Notes: generated from the sequence alone by a model not told the origin. A stretch of 64,000 nucleotides of DNA from Klebsiella ornithinolytica NBRC 105727 = ATCC 31898 (GCF_001598295.1 NZ_BCYR01000002.1:372001-436000), one strand, 5' to 3'. Positions 19,441-28,302 are shown, numbered from the stretch's first letter. Translations and numbers: made by a program.

Positions 19441-20235
19441 TTACAGGTGACGGCAAAAACCGCCGGAGACATCCAGCGCGGCGCCGGTGGTAAACGATGC
19501 CAGCGGCGAGGCCAAAAACAGCAGCGCCTGCGCAGGCTCCTGCGGCTTACCGAGCCGCGCCATTGGGATCCCGCGTTTACGGGCGATATCCGCCGTCCAC
19601 TCGGGCCAGCTCTGGCGCTTGTCCGCGCGGTTTTCAAAGCGTCGCTGCCACTGCCCGGACTCCACCATGCCGAGCAGAATGGAGTTCACGCGAATGCCTT
19701 TGCTAATCAGCTCCTTCGACAGCGTCAGCGTCATGTTAAGCAGCGCCGCGCGGGCGGCGGAGGTGGCGATCATGTGTTCTTCCGGCTGCAGCGCCAGCAG
19801 CGAGTTCACGCAGGTAATCGAGGCGATATCCGAGCGCTCCAGCTGCGCCTGAAAGGCTTTTACCGGGTTAATCACCCCGAACAGCTTCAGCTCTGCCTCA
19901 TGCAACCACGCCTCGCGCGGGGTATCGGCAAAATGCGCCACGTAGCCCTGCCCGGCGTTGTTGATCAACATGTCCGCGCCGCCAAAACGGTCCGCTACCG
20001 CATCGGCAAAGGCCTGCACCTCGTCTTCTTTCAGGACGTCGCAGCGGTAAGAGAAAACCTCCGCTCCGGGATACTCGTTCTGCAACGCGGCATGCGCGCT
20101 GGCGAGCCGGTCGGGATTGCGGCCGCAAAAGGCGACTTTCGCCCCTTCGCCCAGCAGCAGACGCAGCGTTTCAAAGCCGATCCCTGACGATCCTCCGGTG
20201 ACTACCGCTACACGGCCTTCAATTTGTGCATTCAT
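19441..20235 (-). CDS. Short-chain dehydrogenase/reductase lacking the usual Tyr-Lys pair
   Basis: A 264-residue SDR fold. The coenzyme motif TGGSSGIG is at 13-20, INNAG at 91-95 and the active-site serine at S145. The position of the catalytic Tyr is T158 and that of the Lys is R162 (MIATSAARAAL), so the classical YxxxK is absent. Such T/R variants occur in an SDR subgroup. It may be a reductase with altered chemistry or may have another role. The start overlaps the end of the hydrolase gene by 17 bases, which implies translational coupling. Confidence 0.8.
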   Translation of the reverse strand: MNAQIEGRVAVVTGGSSGIGFETLRLLLGEGAKVAFCGRNPDRLASAHAALQNEYPGAEVFSYRCDVLKEDEVQAFADAVADRFGGADMLINNAGQGYVAHFADTPREAWLHEAELKLFGVINPVKAFQAQLERSDIASITCVNSLLALQPEEHMIATSAARAALLNMTLTLSKELISKGIRVNSILLGMVESGQWQRRFENRADKRQSWPEWTADIARKRGIPMARLGKPQEPAQALLFLASPLASFTTGAALDVSGGFCRHL

Positions 20236-20989
20236 CGCGCACCTCTTCCCCTACCCGTAAAAGCTGTTGATTAAAAAAGGTTTCATTATCGAGATAGCTG
20301 GCGTGCCCCGCGTGCGGAATCGCCGTGTAACCCATGCCGTAGCGTAGCGCCAGACCACGCACCAGCTCCGGCTGCGTGATAGCGTCCTGCTCACCGCACC
20401 ACACCTCAAACCGGCCGTGATAATCGCCAAGCCAGCGGTGAATATCGTCGTGCGCCAGCATCCACGCCGCGGCCAGATAGCCCTCACGACGCAGCTTGCG
20501 CATTCCGGCGGCAACGGTGGCGACATCGGCCTCCGCCGCACAGGGATGCAACAGCTTCGCCGCCCGGTTTTGCGCCAGCCGTTCTGCGCCTGACGCAATC
20601 AGCTGCTGGCGACTCTGCCAGACTTTTTCCCGCTGTTCCGGCTCCGCCTGGCCGTACCCCTGTGCGACATCGGCTAACACCAGATAGCGCACGCGGCGGG
20701 GATACTTCGCCGCAAAGGCGCTGGCCACCAGCGCACCGAGCGAATGCCCCACCACTACCGCCCGCTCAACGCCGGCGTGGTCCAGCAGGCGCGCCAGCGC
20801 ATCGGCATAATCGCCCGCATTCGCCTGCTCAACCGGCAGCATCGGGCTTTCGCCATAACCGGGCATATCCCAGGCCAGCACGCGATAGCCGGACAGCGCC
20901 ATCTGTTTATGCCAGGAAGCCGCGCCGGAGCTGATGCCGTGTAACAGCACCAGCGGCGTGCCGTGCCCTTGTTCACGAAAACCCGTCAT
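20219..20989 (-). CDS. Alpha/beta hydrolase
   Basis: A 256-residue alpha/beta-hydrolase. The oxyanion loop HGISSGAASW is at 17-26, the nucleophile elbow GHSLG has S83, the probable acid is D202 (GEQDAIT) and the histidine is H229 (HAGH). It belongs to the broad group with meta-cleavage-product hydrolases and lactonases. In a cluster with an extradiol dioxygenase, C-C bond hydrolysis of a ring-cleavage product is the simplest reading, but an esterase or lactonase role is possible. It begins 9 bases after the cupin gene. Confidence 0.82.
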   Translation of the reverse strand: MTGFREQGHGTPLVLLHGISSGAASWHKQMALSGYRVLAWDMPGYGESPMLPVEQANAGDYADALARLLDHAGVERAVVVGHSLGALVASAFAAKYPRRVRYLVLADVAQGYGQAEPEQREKVWQSRQQLIASGAERLAQNRAAKLLHPCAAEADVATVAAGMRKLRREGYLAAAWMLAHDDIHRWLGDYHGRFEVWCGEQDAITQPELVRGLALRYGMGYTAIPHAGHASYLDNETFFNQQLLRVGEEVRDECTN

Positions 20990-20998
20990 ACCGCCTCC

Positions 20999-21529
20999 TT
21001 AATTCCGTTTTACTTTCGACAGGGGGTGATCTTCCGGATAGGTCGGGATATTCGGCTTGCGGGTGCCCAACATCACGCACATCAGCGCCTCTTCCTCACC
21101 GTGGTTAAACAGCCCGCGGTAGATACCCGCCGGGACGGAGATCAGATCGCGCTCGCGCAGCACGGTTTCGGTATAGCTGTCGCCATCCTGAATCATCAGC
21201 GTTATCTGCCCTTTGAGCATGAAGAACACCTCCTCCACATCATCATGCAGGTGCAGCGGCCCTTCACATTTCGCCGGCAGCACCATGGTGGAGAAGGTGA
21301 AGTTTTCCGCCGCGACGGTATTGGTATCGCTCGCCACGCCGGTGGCGCCGGTGCCGATATAGCGCATCTGGGCGCGACGATATTTCGGGTCGAAATCGGC
21401 CTGGAATTTCAGCGCGTTCCAGTCATATTTCCGTCCCTCAAAGCGCGCGATACGCGACTCTACCCACTCTTCCATCGTCAGATGTTCCGGTTTGATACCC
21501 TGTTTTGCAGTTACGGTTGAATCAGTCAT
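20999..21529 (-). CDS. Cupin-domain protein
   Basis: A 176-residue single-cupin protein. Motif 1 is GPLHLHDDVEEVFFMLKG (90-107), giving metal ligands H93, H95 and E99 or E100. The motif 2 histidine is H143 (LFNHGEEE). About 50 residues precede the barrel. Cupins of this size include dioxygenases, isomerases and sugar or keto-acid tautomerases. The intact metal site argues for an enzyme rather than a binding protein. It lies between the transporter and the hydrolase in the operon. The function is not assigned. Confidence 0.78.
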   Translation of the reverse strand: MTDSTVTAKQGIKPEHLTMEEWVESRIARFEGRKYDWNALKFQADFDPKYRRAQMRYIGTGATGVASDTNTVAAENFTFSTMVLPAKCEGPLHLHDDVEEVFFMLKGQITLMIQDGDSYTETVLRERDLISVPAGIYRGLFNHGEEEALMCVMLGTRKPNIPTYPEDHPLSKVKRN

Positions 21530-21539
21530 CGTTTTATCC

Positions 21540-22796
21540 TCAGTAACGTCTCAGCAGCGGCAGTAACAGGACGCAGCCCACCGCCGCCATCACCGCCAGA
21601 AAAATCAGCCCGGAATCCATGCTGTGGGTGAAGGCGATCAGCGCCCCCATCACCGCCGGCGACAGGGCGCCCGCAAAGTTCCCTAGCCCGTTGAAAATGC
21701 CCCCCGCCGTGGCGCTGACCCGGGGATGGGTCGCCTTGGCCAGCAGAGCGAAAATATTGGGTGCGCCGGTGCCCCACATAAAGGTGCTGAAACTCATCGC
21801 CGCAATGACCGTCAGCGGGGTGGCGAAGTGCATCACCGCCGCCAGGCCAACCGCCGCCCCGGCCAACGAGATAAAGCAGGCAGCCGCGCGTTTATCAAGA
21901 CGATCGGAGAGCCAGGCGCCGATCACTTCTCCCAGCAGCATGGCGATAAACGGCATTGACGACAGCCAACCGGCATGCTCCAGATGGATACCTTTGCCTT
22001 TAATCAGATAGCCCGGCAGCCAGCCGTTGATGCCCCACAGATAGGCCAGAAAGGCGATGTTAAACACGCAAATCATCCAGAAATGCGGGCTGACGAACAG
22101 CTCCCGTCGCGCCGCGCGGCGCGCCTCCTGGGAGACCTTTTCGCCGGACGCTTTGCTCTCCAGCTGCACCCCGCTCAGGCCGATGCGCACGAAAATCAGC
22201 ACCGGCACCGTCAGCATCGCCATCACAAAGAAGGTGCTCTGCCAGCCAAAGGTATTGAGCAACCAAATCGACAGCGGAAAACCAATCGCCGCGCCGACCG
22301 GTGTCCCGAGCAGCCACAGCATGGTGGCCCGCGCCTGAAGCCGCTGCGGAAAGGTGTGGCGGACGATGGCGAACGCCAGCGGAAACAGCGGTCCTTCGGC
22401 AATGCCGAGCAGAATGCGCAGGGTGACCATCACGGTGTAGTTATGGGTGAAGCCCATCATCACCATTAAAATGCACCACACCATCATCATCCCGGTGAGC
22501 AGGCGCAGCGGCGCGATACGGTCGCCCAGCCCGCTGAGCAGCACCGAGGAAAACCCGTAGCTCAGCAGGAAGGCACTCATCAGAATCCCCAGCCGCGTGG
22601 TGTCAAAATCCATCCCCATCGCCTGCTGGAAATGGCTATCGGAAAACAGCGCGGCAATACTGATTTTGTCGAAGAACGCCAGCAGTACGCAGGCCAGCAG
22701 CGACAGTGGAATCGCCCAGCGGACCGCTTTTTCAGGCGTGTGGACGCCCTCACCGCCTGCCTCAAGCGGCGCGGTGTTTGTCTCTAATGTGGTCAT
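21540..22796 (-). CDS. MFS transporter (anion:cation symporter type)
   Basis: A 418-residue, 12-helix major-facilitator protein. The inter-helix 2-3 motif is GLGDRIAPLRLLTG, the DKISIAAL segment lies in TM1, and RILLGIAEGPLFPLAFA is in TM4, a pattern common in the ACS family that takes up organic acids. It sits mid-operon, 26 bases after the ferredoxin reductase gene. A related transporter gene (28674-29885) shares the AEGPLF motif and lies across the divergent promoter, so the cluster encodes two distinct carriers. Confidence 0.85.
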   Translation of the reverse strand: MTTLETNTAPLEAGGEGVHTPEKAVRWAIPLSLLACVLLAFFDKISIAALFSDSHFQQAMGMDFDTTRLGILMSAFLLSYGFSSVLLSGLGDRIAPLRLLTGMMMVWCILMVMMGFTHNYTVMVTLRILLGIAEGPLFPLAFAIVRHTFPQRLQARATMLWLLGTPVGAAIGFPLSIWLLNTFGWQSTFFVMAMLTVPVLIFVRIGLSGVQLESKASGEKVSQEARRAARRELFVSPHFWMICVFNIAFLAYLWGINGWLPGYLIKGKGIHLEHAGWLSSMPFIAMLLGEVIGAWLSDRLDKRAAACFISLAGAAVGLAAVMHFATPLTVIAAMSFSTFMWGTGAPNIFALLAKATHPRVSATAGGIFNGLGNFAGALSPAVMGALIAFTHSMDSGLIFLAVMAAVGCVLLLPLLRRY

Positions 22797-22822
22797 CTCT
22801 CCCCCTTAAGGGTGCGCGGGTC

Positions 22823-24019
22823 TTATCGCAATGACATCAGCGAAAAGGCCAGGTCATCGAGCGGTACGGCGGAAAGATCTCTCCCCGTGGCCATCCAGCG
22901 TTTCGCCAGCTTGACGGTGCGGGCGTCGTTAAACGCCACCAGCTGAGTCAGGCGACCGTCAGCATCGATCGAGAAAAACAGCGGCCCTTTGGGATCGCGG
23001 CGAACCACCGTCCGGGTTCCCGGCTGCGGAATGCCGAGGATCTGAATATTGTCGGCATATTGATCCGACCACAGCCACGGCGCGTCGGCGTAGCCGGCCG
23101 CCTGCGGGTTCCGCATCGCTTTCGCCGTCGCCACCGCCTGATTCTGGGCAAAGGCCCAGGACTGGATGCACAGACCATACTGGTGATGCTGCGCCACATC
23201 TCCGATCGCGAAGATCGCCGAATCGCTGGTCTGCCCCAGGGCGTTGACAACGATCCCGCGCTCGACCGCCAGTTCCGCGTCCCGCGCCAGTTCGAGATTG
23301 AGATCGACGCCGATCCCTACCACCACCGCATCAAAGATTTCCCGCTGACCATCGCAGTGAATTACCGGCAGACCGCCATCATCCTCCAGCTCCAGCGCGC
23401 CGCAGCCGCAACGAATATCGACGCCCCGATCGCGATGGATCCGTTCAAGTTCCTGCGACACTTCCGCGCTTACCGAACGCATACACAGCAGCGGTTGCTG
23501 TTCAAATAAGGTGACCGCGACGCCGCTTTTTCGCGCCGAGGCGGCAATCTCAAGACCAATCCAGCCGCCGCCGACAATCGCCAGCCGCGCGGTGGTCGCC
23601 AGCCGTTGCTTCAGGCGCTGCGCATCCTGCCAGTGGCGAAGCGTGTAAACCTGAGGCTGTTTCGCCCAGGCTTCGCCGGGCAGGCGGGCACGACCGCCGG
23701 TGGCGATCAGCAGCTGGTCATAGCCGAGCTGTTCGCCGTTGCTCAGATGAACGCTTTTGCTCTGGCGATCGATGGCCTCAGCGCGCAGCGGGCGGAACCA
23801 GCGAAGGTTTAACGCCTGCTGAACCTCTTCGCTGAACAGACGCGGCAGCGGCGCATCGGCTTCCAGCAGCGTCGCTTTTGACAGCGGCGGACGCTCGTAA
23901 AAATCCCACTCTTCTTCCGCCACCACGCAAATCTCACCGTCGTAGCCTTCGTCACGCAGGGTTTTTGCCGCCCAGCCTCCCGCCTGGCCGCCGCCGATAA
24001 TGACTATCCGCGCCGTCAT
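22823..24019 (-). CDS. FAD-dependent ferredoxin reductase of a Rieske oxygenase system
   Basis: A 398-residue flavoprotein of the class that passes electrons from NADH to Rieske ferredoxins (HcaD/BphA4-like). The FAD motif is IIGGGQAGGWAAKTL (5-19), followed by ERPPLSK; the NAD motif is IVGGGWIGLEIAAS near 150; the second FAD motif is ADSAIFAIGDV-like (SDSAIFAIGDVAQH) near 275. I used the ATG at 24019. It overlaps the stop of the dioxygenase gene in an ATGA arrangement. Together with the ferredoxin and oxygenase genes it completes a three-component electron chain. Confidence 0.88.
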   Translation of the reverse strand: MTARIVIIGGGQAGGWAAKTLRDEGYDGEICVVAEEEWDFYERPPLSKATLLEADAPLPRLFSEEVQQALNLRWFRPLRAEAIDRQSKSVHLSNGEQLGYDQLLIATGGRARLPGEAWAKQPQVYTLRHWQDAQRLKQRLATTARLAIVGGGWIGLEIAASARKSGVAVTLFEQQPLLCMRSVSAEVSQELERIHRDRGVDIRCGCGALELEDDGGLPVIHCDGQREIFDAVVVGIGVDLNLELARDAELAVERGIVVNALGQTSDSAIFAIGDVAQHHQYGLCIQSWAFAQNQAVATAKAMRNPQAAGYADAPWLWSDQYADNIQILGIPQPGTRTVVRRDPKGPLFFSIDADGRLTQLVAFNDARTVKLAKRWMATGRDLSAVPLDDLAFSLMSLR

Positions 24020-24942
24020 ACCGCCTCCGGCTTTTTCTGCTGGCGGCGGGTATCGTGGTCGATCCCACCTTCCACCGCCCACTCGGTAAAGGAGACCAGC
24101 GAGTGTTCCAGCTCGCGCGGGCGCCAGTTCTCGGTCAGGAAATCATCGTTGGTGTAGTACTCAAAAGCGCCGCCGGTCGGGCTGTTGACGTACCAGAAAT
24201 AGGCGGAAGAGACCGGGTGACGGCCGGGGCCAATAAAGGTGCTCCACGCGTTCTTATTCATCGCGATGCCGCCGCCAATCACTTCATGGATATCGCGGAC
24301 GGTAAAGGCCACGTGGTTCAGGCCGCGCTTGCGGTTGGGGAGCTGCAATAAAAAGAGGTTGTGGTGGCCGCCGCGTACGCCGCAGCGCAGGAATACCGCA
24401 CGATTGATGTAGCGATCGGAAACCTGGAAACCGAGCACGTCACGATAGAAGGCCTCGACCGCCGCCAGCTCTTCGACGAAGAACACCACGTGGCCTACGT
24501 TGATCGGCTGCGCGCCGTCATATACCGGGCTGGGCGTATCAATCCGGCGCACATCGCCCCATTGGTTAATCGGCTCAACGTTCAGCGTCACCGCGACTTG
24601 CTGAGTGACCTGTACGCGCAGCGTCATGCCGTTCGGATCCTGGCACTCCAGGGCACCATCAATCTCACGAAAAGCGGGCTGGCGGGACAGTTTGGGCCGC
24701 AGAGCATCCAGCGCCGCCCGATCCGCCACGCCCCAGGTCATACGGCGGAGGGTGTTACCCGCTTCAAAGGCCGGCGGCAGATCCGGGCTATGGATCGGGT
24801 TCAGTTCCACCCGCGCGCCGCTTAAGGTAGTAAAACGCTGGCCGCTGGCGTCGCCCGCCAGGCCAAAATCACGCATAAACCTGGCGCAATGAGTCAGGTC
24901 GTCGACGCCAAATTCCAGCTTTTCAATTCCGGTTACACTCAT
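24016..24942 (-). CDS. Extradiol (type I, VOC) ring-cleavage dioxygenase
   Basis: A 308-residue two-domain vicinal-oxygen-chelate protein. The C-terminal half keeps the metal triad H151 (GHVVFF), H210 (LNHVAF) and E261 (GGAFEYY) of catechol 2,3-dioxygenase-type enzymes. The N-terminal half is a non-metal repeat. It should cleave a catechol-like diol next to the hydroxyls using Fe(II) and oxygen. It is the first gene after an 88-base gap downstream of the IclR gene, so a second promoter may lie just upstream. Next to an SDR and Rieske oxygenase it fits ring opening. Confidence 0.87.
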   Translation of the reverse strand: MSVTGIEKLEFGVDDLTHCARFMRDFGLAGDASGQRFTTLSGARVELNPIHSPDLPPAFEAGNTLRRMTWGVADRAALDALRPKLSRQPAFREIDGALECQDPNGMTLRVQVTQQVAVTLNVEPINQWGDVRRIDTPSPVYDGAQPINVGHVVFFVEELAAVEAFYRDVLGFQVSDRYINRAVFLRCGVRGGHHNLFLLQLPNRKRGLNHVAFTVRDIHEVIGGGIAMNKNAWSTFIGPGRHPVSSAYFWYVNSPTGGAFEYYTNDDFLTENWRPRELEHSLVSFTEWAVEGGIDHDTRRQQKKPEAV

Positions 24943-25030
24943 CGTTCGTAGCCTCTTTACCGTTCTGTCGCCCTGATTTGGGCGTAAAACATCCCCGACG
25001 CACTCAAGCGCCTGATGTTAACTTATTGAT

Positions 25031-25819
25031 TTAACTGGCTTGTGACAGGTAGCCTAAAAAGCCAGAAATTTTGTCCGCCGCCAGGCTGACGTCGCTTTGC
25101 AGCCGTTCCCGATCGCTTTGCGGGATCTCATCCGACGGCACCAGAATACTGACCACCGCCGCTACCCGACCGCTGCGATCGTAGACCGGGTAAACAATAG
25201 AGGAGATGCCGTGGCGGTAGAAAGATTCGCCAATCACATAGCCACGCGCTTTATCCTGCTGCACCATCTGCCATAGCGCTTCGCGATCGTGAAGTTGCCC
25301 CGGCGTATTGCCCGGCAGCCGCTCATCGGGAAACAGCTGCTCAAACTCGCCGCGCGAGACATCGGTCAGCAACATGCGGCCCAGCGAGGTGCAGTGAACC
25401 GGCAGGCGGGTACCGATGCTGACCTGATTGATCCGTGAGCCGGCGGCGCTGACGCGGGCGATGTAAATAATGTCCCGACCGTCGCGGATCGCCAGATGAC
25501 TGCTGCACTGACTGGTATCACGCAGCTGCTCTATCACCGGCTGGCCGACCTGCGCCACATCCAGTGAAGCAATATATTCAAAACCCAGACGCAGGACATT
25601 CATCCCCAGCGAGAAGGTATTGGTACGCGCGTTGCGCTCGAGAAACCCCATATACTCCAGCGTTTGCACCACGCGATAGGCGGTCGCTTTCGGCATATCC
25701 ACCAGCCGATGCAGCTCGGCAAAGGTCAGATCGCGATGTTGCTCGCCAAATGCCAGCAGCAGCTGCAGTCCCCGCTCCAGCCCCGGCACCAGGTATTTCA
25801 CTTCCTGAACGTTTGCCAT
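25031..25819 (-). CDS. IclR-family transcriptional regulator
   Basis: A 262-residue protein. The winged helix-turn-helix is at residues about 10-70 (LTFAELHRLVDMPKATAYRVV). The IclR effector domain covers 80-255, with CTSLGRMLL and the C-terminal YPVYDRSGRVAAVVS block. IclR proteins that control aromatic catabolism often activate divergent promoters in response to a pathway compound. The gene is embedded in the operon, 14 bases after the SDR gene, so it would control its own synthesis. Three inverted repeats in the 28.2-28.6 kb region are the probable binding sites. Confidence 0.9.
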   Translation of the reverse strand: MANVQEVKYLVPGLERGLQLLLAFGEQHRDLTFAELHRLVDMPKATAYRVVQTLEYMGFLERNARTNTFSLGMNVLRLGFEYIASLDVAQVGQPVIEQLRDTSQCSSHLAIRDGRDIIYIARVSAAGSRINQVSIGTRLPVHCTSLGRMLLTDVSRGEFEQLFPDERLPGNTPGQLHDREALWQMVQQDKARGYVIGESFYRHGISSIVYPVYDRSGRVAAVVSILVPSDEIPQSDRERLQSDVSLAADKISGFLGYLSQAS

Positions 25820-25833
25820 ACCGCCTCGCCTCT

Positions 25834-26583
25834 TTAGTTAAAAACAAATCCGCCGTTGACCGGGATCAGCTGTCCGGTGATAAACCGCGACAGGTCGCTT
25901 AACAGCCACACCACGCAGCCGGTCACATCTTCCGGCTGCTGGGCGCCGCTTAGCGCGCGCCCGTTCTCGTACAGCTGATGGCGCTCGGCAGGGACATATT
26001 CCGTTGCCTCCACGCGGGTTAGCCCCGGCGCGATGGCGTTAATACGTATGCGCTTCTCGCCCAGTTCGCGGGCCATCGAGCGCGTCATGGCGATCACCGC
26101 CCCTTTGCTGGCAACGTAGGCCATCAGCCGGGGGGCGCCCCATAGCGCGGTGTCGGAGGCGACGTTGACGATCCCGGCCCCTTCGCGCAGCAGCGGTACC
26201 GCCGCCCGGGTCACCAGCCAGGTGCCTTTGACGTTTACCGACATCACCCGATCCCACAGATCCGGATCGTAGTCGATCATGTCTTTACCGCCGACGCCGG
26301 TGGCCATCGCCGCGTTATTGACCAGGCCGTCGATCTTTCCTCGTTCGCCGATCGCGAGGAACGCCCCCTCGATGGATGAAGCATCGGCCAGATCGATCGC
26401 CTGTGATTCAATGCGATAACCCTGCTCGCATAGACGATGAGCGCTCTCCGCCAGTTCGCCCTGCAGGATGTCGCACATCACGACGTCAGCGCCCTGCTCC
26501 GCGCAGGCTTTGGCAAAATGAAAGCCCAGACCGCGCGCCGCGCCGGTAATCACGATACGTTTGCCGGTTAACAGCCCGTTCAT
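25834..26583 (-). CDS. Short-chain dehydrogenase, probable cis-dihydrodiol dehydrogenase
   Basis: A 249-residue classical SDR. The coenzyme motif TGAARGLG is at 13-20, NNAA at 89-92, and the catalytic S143, Y156 and K160 (MAYVASKGA) are intact. D38 after the second strand favours NAD. It starts on the TGATG overlap at the end of the Rieske oxygenase gene. That tight coupling makes oxidation of the oxygenase product, for example a cis-dihydrodiol to a catechol, the most likely job. The cluster's other SDR lacks the Tyr/Lys pair. Confidence 0.85.
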   Translation of the reverse strand: MNGLLTGKRIVITGAARGLGFHFAKACAEQGADVVMCDILQGELAESAHRLCEQGYRIESQAIDLADASSIEGAFLAIGERGKIDGLVNNAAMATGVGGKDMIDYDPDLWDRVMSVNVKGTWLVTRAAVPLLREGAGIVNVASDTALWGAPRLMAYVASKGAVIAMTRSMARELGEKRIRINAIAPGLTRVEATEYVPAERHQLYENGRALSGAQQPEDVTGCVVWLLSDLSRFITGQLIPVNGGFVFN

Positions 26584-27605
26584 CAGGCCGCTCCCTGCTG
26601 CTCTTCGCGCGCGGCCAGCTGCTCTTTCGCCGCTTTTTGCATCATCCGCCGCAGACGGGAAAGGCCGACGTCATGCTGATACAGGTATTCGTGATCGCGG
26701 GCGTTCGGCGCCAGGCTTTCGAGCACCACGCGATCTTGCTCCAGCACTTCCCAGTGCAGTTTTTCCAGACGGTTGCGATACATAAAGCGCCACAGATCGC
26801 GCTGCCAGCCCTGCACGCCGCGAATACGCCAGAAGAAGACCCGGCAGTTGTCGTTATCTTCCGGCACCACCATGCCGACGATCCAGAAGTGGCCGCCCGG
26901 CCCAAAACGCTTTTTGTACGGGATTGACAAGCGCATCCAGTAAGCGCCGCTGTTGCCCAGCTCGACCCAGTCGAAGTTGACGCCGCTCTGGCCTTTCTTC
27001 TCAAAGATAAAGCCGGTTTTCGTTGGCTGCAGCACCATGTCAGCTTTACGGTCGCCTTCCGCCATTGAGTGCGAAGAGGAGTGCAGGTAGGTGCCGTGCA
27101 TCGGGTCCATCACGTTTTCCAGCGCGTACTGATAGTTGCATTTCCACGCGGCGGTGCAGAGGAAGTTGCTGTATTTGTCGCTATCGGCCAGCTCTTCCGG
27201 GAAGGTGAGCGGCTCGGGCTGCTGGTCGGGGGTGGCCGCAAACCATAGGAATATCGCGCCATGCGCTTCCTGGACGTGGTAGCTGCGCACGCACTGCTGG
27301 CCCACCAGCGGACATTTGTCGACCGCCGGAACATCTTTAACTTCGCCATTCCCGGCCACTTCCACGCCGTGATACCAGCAGGCGATACGATCGCCGAGAT
27401 TCCAGCCCATCGACAGACGGGCACCGCGGTGCGGGCAGCGGTCCTCCAGCACCTGCAGCTCTCCGTCCTTGTTACGCCACACCACAATTTGCTCGCCGAG
27501 ACGGGTAATACCCACCGGAGCGGACTGCACTTCCCAGCTCGCCAGAACCGGATACCACAGGCCACGTAAACCTTTATCGAGATAGTTTTGTACCGTTGTC
27601 GTCAT
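26583..27605 (-). CDS. Rieske non-heme iron oxygenase, large subunit
   Basis: A 340-residue terminal oxygenase. The Rieske [2Fe-2S] ligands are C57/H59 (CPHRG) and C76/H79 (CWYHG). The mononuclear iron ligands are H170 and H175 in DPMHGTYLH, with the bridging D167; a distal Asp lies near LEQDRVVLES. It is short and there is no beta-subunit gene, so it resembles the alpha-only phthalate/vanillate-type oxygenases. These carry out ring dihydroxylation or O-/N-demethylation. Its electrons should come from the ferredoxin and reductase encoded in the same operon. Confidence 0.92.
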   Translation of the reverse strand: MTTTVQNYLDKGLRGLWYPVLASWEVQSAPVGITRLGEQIVVWRNKDGELQVLEDRCPHRGARLSMGWNLGDRIACWYHGVEVAGNGEVKDVPAVDKCPLVGQQCVRSYHVQEAHGAIFLWFAATPDQQPEPLTFPEELADSDKYSNFLCTAAWKCNYQYALENVMDPMHGTYLHSSSHSMAEGDRKADMVLQPTKTGFIFEKKGQSGVNFDWVELGNSGAYWMRLSIPYKKRFGPGGHFWIVGMVVPEDNDNCRVFFWRIRGVQGWQRDLWRFMYRNRLEKLHWEVLEQDRVVLESLAPNARDHEYLYQHDVGLSRLRRMMQKAAKEQLAAREEQQGAA

Positions 27606-27615
27606 CGCCGTGCCC

Positions 27616-27924
27616 TCAGTATCCGTTTACCTGCAAAAACACCCGAAAGCTCTCTTCGCTCCAGGCATCGCCTTGCCGATCGTGCATCTTCAGGGCATTC
27701 AGCCCGTCCACCAGCTGCGTCAGGCTCTCCGCCCCCTGCTCGAAAAGCGTTTCAAGGGTCGCGATAAGTTCCAGCTCCCAGCTTTCCGCAACGCGACTGC
27801 GGGTTTGCCAGATAAGGTTGTGATAATCGCCAGGCTTATGGATGTTGCCGTTCCCGCCTTCCGCAGGCGGCGTAAACTGGCGGCTTTCCGGCAGCGCCGG
27901 GTTAAAATCCAGGGATTCACTCAT
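27616..27924 (-). CDS. Small protein of unknown function between oxygenase and ferredoxin genes
   Basis: A 102-residue soluble protein with pI-neutral composition. The N-terminal 40 residues are rich in Pro/Gly (NPALPESRQFTPPAEGGNG). The helical remainder includes a segment around residues 35-75 (YHNLIWQTR, SWELELIATLETLF). The start codon overlaps the ferredoxin stop in ATGA, and the oxygenase gene begins 10 bases later, so it is made in step with both. I do not recognise its family with confidence. A helix-turn-helix-like fold or an accessory subunit of the oxygenase are both possible. Confidence 0.75.
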   Translation of the reverse strand: MSESLDFNPALPESRQFTPPAEGGNGNIHKPGDYHNLIWQTRSRVAESWELELIATLETLFEQGAESLTQLVDGLNALKMHDRQGDAWSEESFRVFLQVNGY

Positions 27925-28244
27925 GCCACGTTCTCCTCGATAAAGGTAATCTGGATCTGATTGTCGTATACCCGCACCGGATAACGATTAAGGTTGCGCC
28001 CGCCGGGGCCATGCAGACACTGGCCGGTTTTAACGTCGAATACCGCTTCGTGCAGCGGGCATTCCACTTTGCCGTCTTCGACAAATCCCTGGCTTAACAG
28101 CGCATAGGCATGTGGACACACGTCTTCCAGCGCGTAGTACTCGCCATCAATCAGATAAATACCGATTTCTTTACCGTCGATGTTGCCGCTATAAGGGAAA
28201 TCTTCCTGTACTTGCTCTGCGTCACATACGCCTATCCAGCTCAT
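27921..28244 (-). CDS. Rieske-type [2Fe-2S] ferredoxin
   Basis: A 107-residue electron carrier. The cluster ligands are C43/H45 (CPHAYALLSQG) and C62/H65 (CPLHEAVFD), the bacterial Rieske-ferredoxin arrangement. I chose the ATG at 28244 because GGAGG lies 6 bases upstream. A far upstream ATG would run through the promoter and operator. It is the first gene of the fourteen-gene operon and transfers electrons from the FAD reductase to the Rieske oxygenase. Confidence 0.92.
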   Translation of the reverse strand: MSWIGVCDAEQVQEDFPYSGNIDGKEIGIYLIDGEYYALEDVCPHAYALLSQGFVEDGKVECPLHEAVFDVKTGQCLHGPGGRNLNRYPVRVYDNQIQITFIEENVA

Positions 28245-28263
28245 CACGATCCTCCAGGCTTTT

Positions 28264-28279
28264 GTTTCATATATGAAAC
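28264..28279. promoter_or_regulatory. Inverted repeat O1, probable IclR operator before the ferredoxin gene
   Basis: GTTTCATATATGAAAC is a perfect 16-bp palindrome. It lies about 17-32 bases after the predicted transcription start of the minus-strand operon and 20 bases before the ferredoxin start codon. Two more copies of the same pattern lie on the far side of the intergenic region. IclR proteins bind such short palindromes, so the resident IclR protein is the likely ligand. Confidence 0.72.
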
Positions 28280-28302
28280 TCTGTTTCTTATTTAATACGG
28301 TC

